Notes: generated by a model not told the origin, from the letters alone. Shown: positions 1 through 5,547, numbered from the stretch's first letter. The stretch: 6,719 nt of DNA from Leucothrix mucor (GCA_015662325.1 DQUJ01000060.1:1-6719), one strand, 5' to 3'. Numbers and translations are program-made.

Positions 1-180
1 ACGATTCTAGAGGATTTAAAACAACAAGGTGGCTCATCAACTCTAACGGATAAAAGCAACCCAGAAGATATTTATGCCTACTATGGCGTGAGTAAAAAGA
101 GCTATAAAAAAGCGCTGGGGGCGTTGTATAAAAAACGGTTGATAGTGATAGATAAAGATAAGATAAGTCTTATCAAATAA
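1..180 (+). CDS. cvfB: CvfB/YitL-like S1 RNA-binding protein, C-terminal end (partial)
   Basis: Only the last 59 residues are in the window; the reading frame is open from base 1 and ends at a TAA (178-180). The visible part has the layout I know from the C-terminal winged-helix domain of the CvfB (conserved virulence factor B, YitL) family. It has a leucine-rich helix, then GGSSTLTDKSNPEDIY, then a SKKSYKKALGALYKKRLI stretch. Known family members carry S1-like OB domains upstream and bind RNA; those domains lie outside the window, so the RNA-binding role comes from the family and is not seen here. The last codons contain a weak AT-rich inverted repeat (157-174) but no U-tract, so I see no convincing terminator. 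The downstream neighbour is a decayed gene. I am fairly sure of the family and less sure of the cellular role. Confidence 0.78.
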   Translation, partial: TILEDLKQQGGSSTLTDKSNPEDIYAYYGVSKKSYKKALGALYKKRLIVIDKDKISLIK

Positions 181-241
181 ACTAGCCCTTATCTTCCTCC
201 CCCCTTAGAAAAGAGAGATTTAAAGTACCAAGAAGCTAAAA

Positions 242-449
242 ATGTCTGAAATAATTCTCTAAAGAACAAAAAGAGCGATTCGTTAATAAAATAAAACTCT
301 ATTTCAACGATGAGTTAGATCAAACCATCGGTCAATTCAATGCAAAGTTCTTGCTTGATTTTTTCACTGAAGAAGTGGGTTCTTAATCTTACAACCAAGG
401 TTTAGAAGATGCTCAAGCTATTTAAAATAGCCGTCTACAAGATATATAA
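242..449 (+). pseudogene. Decayed DUF2164 family gene (frameshift plus in-frame stops)
   Basis: This is a relic of a small DUF2164 protein, a family of unknown function usually about 80 residues long. An ATG at 242 starts MSEIIL and then hits TAA (260-262). The frame beginning at 258 continues with SKEQKERFVNKIKLYFNDEL, then DQTIGQFNAKFLLDFFTEEV, G, S, a stop (384-386), SYNQGLEDAQAI, a stop (423-425), NSRLQDI and a stop (447-449). The conserved family pattern (FSKEE, YF..ELD..IGQFDA.FLLDFF.EEIG, YNQGL.DAQ) is plainly recognisable across the stops. Loss of two bases near 257 would explain the frame change, because restoring TT gives MSEIIFSKEQ. The stops fit single-base changes, for example a Tyr codon to TAA and TTA to TAA. 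TAA also ends intact genes in this window, so code reassignment is unlikely. Sequencing error would need several independent mistakes. It is almost certainly non-functional. Confidence 0.87.
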
Positions 450-556
450 AAACCTAGTTAGTTTTTTCGAGTTGATCTATTATTTTTCTGCAAAGAATAT
501 CCAGATTATGATAACTTGTAGTCTATATTTCGTATAAGAGTAACCATCTTAACTCC
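450..556 (+). other. Leader region upstream of the GTPase operon, no clear promoter
   Basis: This AT-rich stretch lies between the DUF2164 relic and the first GTPase gene. It should hold the promoter of the three-gene unit, because the relic and the distant cvfB-like stop precede it. A TATGAT hexamer at 507-512 is one base from the sigma-70 -10 consensus. The sequence 17 bases upstream (TTTTCT, 484-489) is a poor -35, and TTGATC at 472-477 is wrongly spaced for it. No good Shine-Dalgarno lies within 12 bases of the ATG at 557; the nearest purine run is AAGAG at about 536-540. I see no operator-like palindrome of useful size. The promoter assignment is a guess from position. Confidence 0.25.
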
Positions 557-2086
557 ATGAAAAAAGCTGGATCAAAACTACGCCGTTTAATGGCACTGGG
601 TGTCATCGTTCTCACCCTATTCCTTATTCTATTCATCTTCTTTGCAACAAAAAGCGCGATGGATGTGTGGGATCGTTTACAGAGCGTTCCCGAGCCATTG
701 TTTTACACCTACATGGTATTGATTGGCGCATTAATTTTGGGCAGTATTTGGCTGGTTTACAAACTATTAAAACCTACTAAATTAGGGCCTGACTTTGAGC
801 GCGAAGCAATCTCCCAAGAACGTATTCTTAAAGAGCTTGATCATGCCGAAGATACGGGTATGGAAACAGCTGATTTACGACGCGAGATTGAACACCTACA
901 AGAACGTAAAGCTGCAGGCAGTATTTATGTGGCGTTGTTTGGTGATGTTAGCACGGGTAAATCATCCATTATTAAAACGTTGTTACCCGATTCTCTCGCC
1001 GAAAAGAAACAAATCGATATCAACGTGCAAGGCGGTTCTACGCAAGACATTGCGCAATATACGTGGAAGAGTAGTTCGGGCGACAAGCTGATTCTTACCG
1101 ATTTACCGGGGCGTAATGAGGCACAAGGGTCACTTGATGCAATGGCGCAAGATGAAGCAATACGTGCGCAAGTCGTTATTTATGTAACCGATTCTGATTT
1201 ATCGCGTAGCCAGTTTGAGGATATTCAGCAACTTAAAAGTTTTGGCAAACCAATGATTGTTGCGCTAAATAAAAGTGATCGTTTTAATGATGAAGAAAAA
1301 ACGTTGATACACACGCGTTTTGATGAACACTTTAGTGATGAAAAAAATAGTACCGAAGGAAGTAAAAAATCATCCGCAAAAAAGATCCAATTGGTTTTCA
1401 TCCAGTCGGGCGGTGAAGAAGAAATATTAAAAATCTATCCCGATGGTCGTGAAGAAACAGTCATTCGTGAACGCAAAGCAGATATTGATAACCTTGCCAG
1501 TGCGTTGCAAACAGAAATTGATTCACAAAGTGAGTTACTCGAAAACTTACGCGATGCCAGCGTATTTGTTTTAGTCAAACAAAAACTCGATAGCGCCAAA
1601 GTAGAATTCCGTAATGATAAAGCCGAAGCGATTATAAAAAGCTCTACCCGTAAAGCCGTATTGGGTGCATTAGCCGCGCTAAGTCCGGGTTCTGATTTAG
1701 TTATTCAAGGTGTGCTTGGCACACAAATGGTCAAGCAACTCTGTTCGTTATACGATGTGCCGGTACGCCAGTTAGACATCGACAAATTATTAGAATTTAG
1801 TTCGGGGCAATTAAAAAAGAGCACACCCATACTGTTAGCTGTTGCTGGCAATGGCATGAAAGCATTCCCCGGCATTGGCACTGTCACCGGTGGTTTAACA
1901 CATGCGGTCGCTTACGGATTAATCTTTGATGCGCTCGGTCATGCCATCACAAAAACATTGCAACAGCGCGGTAAATTACAAGCCGCGCCGACTGCACTCA
2001 CCTTTAAGGAGATGCTCAGTGAAAATCTTGAAACACGCGCAAAAATATTTGCCAAGTTGGTTCTCGACAGCAAGTCCAAGGAGTGA
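557..2086 (+). CDS. Membrane-anchored GTPase with DUF697-like C-terminal domain
   Basis: This 509-residue protein is predicted to bind and hydrolyse GTP at the inner membrane; substrate and partners are unknown. Two hydrophobic helices (about 11-30 and 47-70) follow a basic N-terminus (K2, K3, K7, R9, R10). This predicts a helical hairpin with the rest in the cytoplasm. Residues 79-120 are charged and probably coiled coil. The G domain has a P-loop GDVSTGKSS (129-137, K135), DLPG (182-185) as the G3 motif and NKSD (238-241) as G4. A clear G5 motif is missing, where FIQSGG (281-286) stands instead of the usual SA-type motif. Residues about 365-470 are rich in Ala, Gly and hydrophobics and resemble the DUF697 domain found behind Era-like G domains. 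The ATG at 557 is the best start, since the frame is closed by TAA at 512-514, but it lacks a good ribosome binding site. The next gene overlaps its end, which suggests co-translation. It is a divergent paralogue of that gene. Confidence 0.85.
   Translation: MKKAGSKLRRLMALGVIVLTLFLILFIFFATKSAMDVWDRLQSVPEPLFYTYMVLIGALILGSIWLVYKLLKPTKLGPDFEREAISQERILKELDHAEDTGMETADLRREIEHLQERKAAGSIYVALFGDVSTGKSSIIKTLLPDSLAEKKQIDINVQGGSTQDIAQYTWKSSSGDKLILTDLPGRNEAQGSLDAMAQDEAIRAQVVIYVTDSDLSRSQFEDIQQLKSFGKPMIVALNKSDRFNDEEKTLIHTRFDEHFSDEKNSTEGSKKSSAKKIQLVFIQSGGEEEILKIYPDGREETVIRERKADIDNLASALQTEIDSQSELLENLRDASVFVLVKQKLDSAKVEFRNDKAEAIIKSSTRKAVLGALAALSPGSDLVIQGVLGTQMVKQLCSLYDVPVRQLDIDKLLEFSSGQLKKSTPILLAVAGNGMKAFPGIGTVTGGLTHAVAYGLIFDALGHAITKTLQQRGKLQAAPTALTFKEMLSENLETRAKIFAKLVLDSKSKE
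2006..2011 (+). promoter_or_regulatory. Shine-Dalgarno that fixes the start of the second GTPase
   Basis: AAGGAG lies 7 bases before the GTG at 2019-2021, which is in frame with the second GTPase. It sits inside the coding sequence of the first GTPase. The longer in-frame extension back to an ATG at 1926 has no such site and would give an N-terminus unlike the family, so GTG 2019 is preferred. The resulting 68-bp overlap is a usual sign of translational coupling. Confidence 0.7.
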
Positions 2087-3476
2087 TGATGCGCTATCTA
2101 CAAATGAAGATTCGGATATAAAGGAAACAGATTCATTGAGTAATAAAGCGAATAATCAAAACACAAATAAAAACGATAACGGCGAAGCAAACGTCGATCT
2201 AGCCAAAGAAAGTCTTACTCAATTACTCGACGATAGTCGTGTGCCTGATTCTGTTCGAAACCTATTACGCGATGATTATCAAAAACTACGCGGGATGCTC
2301 GACAAGTTAGAAAAAGGGCATCTACACATTGCTGTGTTTGGTCGTGTTAGCGTTGGTAAATCATCGGTTTTAAACGCCCTACTGGGCAAGCAAACCTTCA
2401 GTGTAAGCGTGTTACATGGTGAAACCAAAACCGAAGGCATCGCCGAATGGCAAGAAGTCGATGCAGGTGGTGTTTACCTGATAGACACCCCAGGCATTAA
2501 CGAAATAGACGGCGAAGAACGCGAACGCCTCGCACACGAAGTCGCCAACCGTTCTGATCTTTTATTATTTGTGATCGACAGTGATTTAACCGATGTGGAA
2601 CTGAGCGCACTAAAAATTGTGGCAAACGCTCAACGCCCGATTATTCTCGTCGTCAACAAAGCCGACCAATACAATGAAGCTGAAATTTTAAAGCTGCGTA
2701 CCATTATTCACAAACGTGTTAAGAACATCATCGCGCCAGAAAATATTGTATTCAGTGCAGCATCTCCCAGCCAGCAAACGGTTATTTATGTGGATGATGA
2801 TGGCAATGAAAAAGAAACCGTACGCCAACGCCCCGTTGATATTATCAATTTAAAATCACGGCTTTGGGATATTATCGAAGCCGAAGGTAAAACGCTGACT
2901 GCACTTAATGCATCCTTATTCGCAGGAAACCTCAGTGAACAACTCGGTGAGCGTCTACTTGTCGCACGTAAAGAACTAGGCGAAGAAACGATTCATATGT
3001 ACTGTGCCGGCAAAGGTATTGCAGTGGCAATCAACCCTATTCCAGTCGCCGATTTATTAGCCGCTGCTGCAATTGATGTAAGTATGGTGATTCACTTATC
3101 CAAAATTTATGGCTTGCCCATGAGTAAAACCGAAGCAGGTGATTTAATTAAAACCATTGCCGCACAAATGTTAGTTTTATACGCTACTTTTTGGGCAATA
3201 CATTTTGCATCATCCGCGTTAAAAATTGGCACGGGTGGTTTATCTACTGTGGTAACAGGCGTTGCACAGGGTGCTGTTGCTTGGTATGGCACGTTAATTG
3301 TTGGGCGTGTGGCCGAAGACTACTTGGTTAAAGGGAAATCTTGGGGAGATGGCGGACCAAAATTAATTGTACAAAGTATACTAGACAGCTTAGATAGTGA
3401 CTCGGTAATGAGTGAAGCCAAAGAAGAAATTATCGGCTATTTAAAAAACACAAAAAAATCAAAAAAGACATCATAA
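2019..3476 (+). CDS. Second GTPase, Era-like G domain with DUF697-like C-terminus
   Basis: Starting at GTG 2019, this is a 485-residue GTPase related to the preceding gene product. It has no N-terminal membrane hairpin. Residues 1-60 are polar and low in complexity (Asn, Lys, Asp, Ser rich, with NKANNQNTNKNDN near 42-54), followed by a helical segment about 61-98. The G domain is complete: P-loop GRVSVGKSS (108-116, K114), a Thr-rich G2 region (GETKT near 134), DTPG (156-159), NKAD (213-216) and SAA (246-248). Residues about 319-439 contain hydrophobic helices typical of DUF697 (around INPIPVADLLAAAAIDVSMV), which could touch or insert into the membrane. The last ten residues are lysine rich. 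The start is supported by AAGGAG with 7-base spacing; an ATG at 1926 in the same frame is the alternative. The next gene begins 1 bp after the stop. GTP binding is well supported by motifs; the biological role is not known to me. Confidence 0.87.
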   Translation: MKILKHAQKYLPSWFSTASPRSDDALSTNEDSDIKETDSLSNKANNQNTNKNDNGEANVDLAKESLTQLLDDSRVPDSVRNLLRDDYQKLRGMLDKLEKGHLHIAVFGRVSVGKSSVLNALLGKQTFSVSVLHGETKTEGIAEWQEVDAGGVYLIDTPGINEIDGEERERLAHEVANRSDLLLFVIDSDLTDVELSALKIVANAQRPIILVVNKADQYNEAEILKLRTIIHKRVKNIIAPENIVFSAASPSQQTVIYVDDDGNEKETVRQRPVDIINLKSRLWDIIEAEGKTLTALNASLFAGNLSEQLGERLLVARKELGEETIHMYCAGKGIAVAINPIPVADLLAAAAIDVSMVIHLSKIYGLPMSKTEAGDLIKTIAAQMLVLYATFWAIHFASSALKIGTGGLSTVVTGVAQGAVAWYGTLIVGRVAEDYLVKGKSWGDGGPKLIVQSILDSLDSDSVMSEAKEEIIGYLKNTKKSKKTS

Positions 3477-3477
3477 A

Positions 3478-4059
3478 ATGAGTAGACGACACCCTAATAA
3501 AAAGCGCGGCTATCCTTTTAAGCGGATGTTTAAACGCAAGCTAAGACGCATTACCTACATGCTACTCGCGGCGGCAGTTGCCAGTGGTATTGCTTATTAT
3601 AAAAAGAACGTCAGCAATCAATCGGCAACTGTTGCTACTCAAGCAGAGACAACATCTAACTCCCGACCGAATTCGGAAAAAAACAGCTCGTCACGAACCC
3701 ACTCCATAACAAATAAAGACCAGCAAAAAGCCATTAAAAGGATTCGTGCAGCAGCTAATAACACCGATGCTCAGTTTTGGACGAGTATTCAAGGCACGGT
3801 TGTAAAACTATTAAAAGATGATCTCAAGGGCAGTCAACATCAAAAATTTATAATAAAAATAGCACCCGATATTACCTTGCTGGTCGCCCATAATATTGAT
3901 TTAGCCCAACGCGCGCCTGTAAGAAAAGGCGACAAAATCAACCTACGCGGACGCTATGAATGGAGTAATCGTGGTGGTGTGATGCATTGGACGCACCATG
4001 ATCCGAAAGGTAGAAAACAAGGTGGCTGGATTGAAGTGAATGGTAAGAAATATCGCTAA
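3478..4059 (+). CDS. DUF3465 protein with N-terminal membrane anchor
   Basis: This 193-residue protein has three parts. Residues 1-25 are strongly basic (many Arg and Lys), about 26-41 form one hydrophobic segment (MLLAAAVASGIAY core), and about 43-82 are a Ser/Thr/Asn-rich linker. From about 95 to the end it matches the DUF3465 pattern: IQGTVVKLLKDD, then GSQHQKFII, LLVAHNIDLA, a KGD.I.LRGRYEW segment, GGVMHWTHHDP (166-176) and GGWIEVNGKKY. The alternating strands and the GD.I.LRG element look like an OB-type barrel; that fold is my inference. The basic N-terminus predicts an inside-to-outside orientation with the domain in the periplasm. There is no lipobox and no obvious cleavage motif, so I favour an anchor over a cleaved signal. 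Its ATG lies 1 bp after the upstream stop, behind an A-rich but weak ribosome site, so expression probably depends on the GTPase genes. The biochemical function of DUF3465 is not known to me. Confidence 0.88.
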   Translation: MSRRHPNKKRGYPFKRMFKRKLRRITYMLLAAAVASGIAYYKKNVSNQSATVATQAETTSNSRPNSEKNSSSRTHSITNKDQQKAIKRIRAAANNTDAQFWTSIQGTVVKLLKDDLKGSQHQKFIIKIAPDITLLVAHNIDLAQRAPVRKGDKINLRGRYEWSNRGGVMHWTHHDPKGRKQGGWIEVNGKKYR

Positions 4060-4080
4060 TTACGGTACAAGATTAAATAT
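4060..4080. other. Short convergent gap without visible terminator
   Basis: Twenty-one bases separate the stops of the DUF3465 gene (plus) and the thioredoxin-fold gene (minus). I see no stem with a U-tract here or in the flanking coding ends. Transcription from either side may therefore run into the opposite gene. Confidence 0.5.
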
Positions 4081-4431
4081 CTAAGGCTCTTCTTCTGCCG
4101 GTTTAGATAGTGCTAACTCAATCGCTTCAATTATTCTTTGCGGGTGCGCCTGCGATTGTAGTTCGCAATGAAACTGCCCTTTTTGATATAGGAACATACT
4201 CGGCAAATGAAACACATTAAACTCATTTACCAGTGCTGACGCTTTATCTGCTTTGATTTCAAATACATTAAAATCTAAAAAATGATCGTTAAATTGCTGT
4301 TGTTCTCGAATAAAAAGATCACGTAAATGATGGCACGATGCACACTGTGGCCCTGTAAAAAAGACCAGTGTAATTCCAGCGGTGTCTGAAATAACAGGAT
4401 GGAAATTAAACTCGACGAGTTCTTTGATCAC
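4081..4431 (-). CDS. Small thioredoxin-fold protein with CASC active site
   Basis: This 116-residue protein has the thioredoxin fold signature. It has a hydrophobic strand ITLVFF (20-25), then GPQCASCHHL with a CxxC pair at C30 and C33, a later strand FNVFEIKAD, and LPS (76-78) at the cis-proline position before a MFLYQKG strand. It should therefore be a cytoplasmic thiol-disulfide protein, since there is no signal peptide or anchor. The site differs from classic thioredoxin WCGPC: Gln replaces the Trp and the intervening pair is Ala-Ser, so redox potential and substrate are uncertain. The start is GTG at 4429-4431, because the frame is closed upstream by TAA within ten codons. The nearest purine-rich site (AAGG) is 10 bases away, so initiation may be weak. 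It converges on the DUF3465 gene with only 21 bp between the stops and no visible terminator. It follows iscX on the same strand after a 169-bp gap. Confidence 0.85.
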   Translation of the reverse strand: MIKELVEFNFHPVISDTAGITLVFFTGPQCASCHHLRDLFIREQQQFNDHFLDFNVFEIKADKASALVNEFNVFHLPSMFLYQKGQFHCELQSQAHPQRIIEAIELALSKPAEEEP

Positions 4432-4478
4432 TTGAATCTTGCCTTGCTCAGATTAGAATTAGTACAAGTTCGTCGCGC

Positions 4479-4537
4479 CCTTCGACTCCGCTCAGGGAGC
4501 TATACCTCAAAGCTAGTACTCTGAGCGGAATCGAAGG
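4479..4537. repeat. REP-like palindrome with 17-bp arms
   Basis: CCTTCGACTCCGCTCAG (4479-4495) and CTGAGCGGAATCGAAGG (4521-4537) are inverted copies with a single mismatch (4486 against 4530), separated by 25 bases. The arm is GC-rich in an AT-rich gap and resembles TTCGACTCCGCTCAG palindromes that I have met as dispersed intergenic elements in many bacteria. That relation is from memory and not checked. In RNA read leftward (iscX sense) the single mismatch becomes a G-U pair, so the stem would be fully paired. No U-tract follows, so it is not a standard intrinsic terminator. It could still slow decay of the upstream isc transcript. Confidence 0.75.
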
Positions 4538-4542
4538 TACGG

Positions 4543-4599
4543 AATATGAGCACATTAATGCTTGCCTGTATCCAATCCTTTGGAACAACTGCTCATATT
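4543..4599. repeat. 10-bp inverted repeat abutting the iscX stop
   Basis: AATATGAGCA (4543-4552) and TGCTCATATT (4590-4599) are perfect inverted copies around a 37-base spacer. The right copy touches the iscX stop codon (4601-4603 on the minus strand). The stem is AT-rich, the loop is long and no U-tract follows, so terminator function is doubtful. With the neighbouring REP-like palindrome it accounts for most of the iscX to thioredoxin gap. Confidence 0.45.
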
Positions 4600-4600
4600 A

Positions 4601-4801
4601 CTATTCTTTCTCTTCAATCCAGTTCATTTGAATAGATTCTAATATTTTCTCATTGGATTTTTCTGGGTCATCTTCGAAGCTTTCTAGTTTACAAACCCAT
4701 TCGTGCAAGTCTGTAAAACGGATAAATTTCGGATCAACGTCAGGATGTGCTTCATCCAATTCGATTGCTAAGTCTAGCGTATCTGTCCATTTGTATTTCA
4801 T
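4601..4801 (-). CDS. iscX: IscX (YfhJ), Fe-S cluster assembly protein
   Basis: This 66-residue acidic protein is the full usual length of IscX. It carries the conserved KWTDT near the N-terminus, HPDVDPKFIRFTDLHEWV in the middle (19-36), and DDPEKSNEKILESI followed by W61 near the end. The family is a small winged-helix-like protein that binds the cysteine desulfurase IscS and iron through its acidic face. It is proposed to act as an iron donor or as a regulator of cluster assembly. The start is ATG at 4799-4801 with a strong GGAAGGAAG (4809-4817 on the minus strand) ahead of it. In the standard isc operon iscX directly follows fdx; here a membrane protein gene lies between them. The 33-bp spacing from that gene and the good ribosome site suggest it is still read from the isc transcript. 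Confidence 0.95.
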   Translation of the reverse strand: MKYKWTDTLDLAIELDEAHPDVDPKFIRFTDLHEWVCKLESFEDDPEKSNEKILESIQMNWIEEKE

Positions 4802-4808
4802 AACCTAA

Positions 4809-4817
4809 CTTCCTTCC
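4809..4817 (-). promoter_or_regulatory. iscX ribosome binding site
   Basis: Read on the minus strand this is GGAAGGAAG, 7 bases before the iscX ATG. It is the clearest Shine-Dalgarno in the minus-strand cluster. It suggests that iscX is translated on its own efficiently despite following the inserted membrane gene. Confidence 0.6.
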
Positions 4818-4834
4818 ACTTGTCTCAGATAATA

Positions 4835-5185
4835 TTACACATTTATTTCTTTTTTTGACTTATGCGAATCAATGTACTGTATCAAATAGTACAAAATAAC
4901 GGCATTAATCCCAAAAACAAACCCTAACATGAGCCAAAGCCACTTTGCAGAATTCATTGATTTAGCATGAAAGAATAGCCATACCCCAATCGCAAACTCT
5001 ACAATATGTCTTAAAAAAAGAAGAGCCAAATTAATCGTAGTTTCCATAGTAGATAAAGCGCTAAACGTCTCTAAATCTAAGAAATGAGAAAATATAATAT
5101 TAAATAAAAATGGAGATACAAATAGTGTTACAAGCCACAAAATAATAATAACTATTGCAAATTTTTCTACTTTAATTATTTCCAT
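4835..5185 (-). CDS. Unrecognised three-helix membrane protein inside the isc operon
   Basis: I do not recognise this 116-residue protein. It has three strong hydrophobic segments: about 8-32, 51-74 and 82-105. There is a short acidic, polar loop (LDLETFSALSTMETT) between the first two and AKSMNSAKW between the second and third. The C-terminus ends in a basic, polar tail (DSHKSKKEINV). It contains no cysteine and no visible metal or catalytic motif, so a direct Fe-S role is not shown. It lies 23 bp after fdx and 33 bp before iscX on the same strand, and so probably shares the isc transcript. Its ATG has only a weak upstream AGG. The DNA is visibly AT-richer than the flanking isc genes, which fits either a membrane-protein codon bias or a recent insertion. 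The length and the clean open frame support a real gene. Confidence 0.75.
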   Translation of the reverse strand: MEIIKVEKFAIVIIILWLVTLFVSPFLFNIIFSHFLDLETFSALSTMETTINLALLFLRHIVEFAIGVWLFFHAKSMNSAKWLWLMLGFVFGINAVILYYLIQYIDSHKSKKEINV

Positions 5186-5208
5186 AGTTTATTGCCTACA
5201 GTCAATTC

Positions 5209-5547
5209 CTAATGGTTTTCTGAGACCATATTGATGGTATATTTTGGCATTTCTAACACTAAGTCTTCCTTGCCTACTTTTGCCTGACAACTTAGGCGCG
5301 AATCTGGATCTACACCCCACGCTTTATCCAAATAATCTTCTTCTAAATCAGTGGCTTCTTCTAAAGAATCAAAACCTTCACGCACGTAGATATGGCAGGT
5401 TGTGCAAGCACAGGATTTTTCACAGGCGTGTTCAATGTCGATGTGATTGGCTAATCCTGCATCACATAAGGTAGTACCTGTTTCTGCTTCAAAAACAGCT
5501 CCATCGGGACAAAGATCTTCGTGGGGTAAAAATATTATTTGTGGCAT
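5209..5547 (-). CDS. fdx: ISC-type [2Fe-2S] ferredoxin
   Basis: This 112-residue ferredoxin of the adrenodoxin-like ISC class carries electrons for cluster assembly on IscU. Cysteines at 42, 48, 51 and 87 match the four ligand positions of E. coli Fdx, within ACEKSCACTTC (41-51) and RLSC (84-87). An extra Cys46 sits in the loop, as in E. coli. The family features are present: IIFLPHEDLCPDGAVF at the N-terminus, the acidic EEATDLEEDYLDKAWG helix used for partner docking, and PKYTIN near the C-terminus. Length is normal. The start is ATG at 5545-5547; upstream only AGAG-like purines are present, so the ribosome site is weak. It follows hscA on the same strand after a 76-bp gap that holds a palindrome, and it is followed 23 bp later by the inserted membrane gene. 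Confidence 0.96.
   Translation of the reverse strand: MPQIIFLPHEDLCPDGAVFEAETGTTLCDAGLANHIDIEHACEKSCACTTCHIYVREGFDSLEEATDLEEDYLDKAWGVDPDSRLSCQAKVGKEDLVLEMPKYTINMVSENH

Noticed and set aside
157..174. GATAAG/CTTATC inverted repeat at the end of the cvfB-like gene
   Set aside because: A 6-bp AT-rich stem inside the coding end with no U-tract; not a credible terminator.
384..449. Possible stop-codon recoding of TAA in the DUF2164 relic
   Set aside because: All in-frame stops are TAA, but TAA ends intact genes here (cvfB-like, second GTPase, DUF3465, hscA), and the relic also has a frameshift; decay is simpler.
435..521. CTACAAG and CTTGTAG inverted 7-mers
   Set aside because: Only 7 bp with a 73-bp spacer in AT-rich DNA; easily chance, and there is no further symmetry.
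795..1091. 98-residue open frame inside the first GTPase gene
   Set aside because: It lies wholly within the G-domain coding region in another frame and has no recognisable protein features; a shadow of the real gene.
1926..2018. Upstream in-frame extension of the second GTPase to an ATG at 1926
   Set aside because: It overlaps 161 bp of the first gene, has no Shine-Dalgarno and adds a basic, unrecognisable N-terminus. GTG 2019 with AAGGAG at 7-base spacing explains the start better.
5244..5474. Plus-strand open frame opposite fdx
   Set aside because: It is antisense to a ferredoxin with all four cysteine ligands and looks like complement-strand noise.
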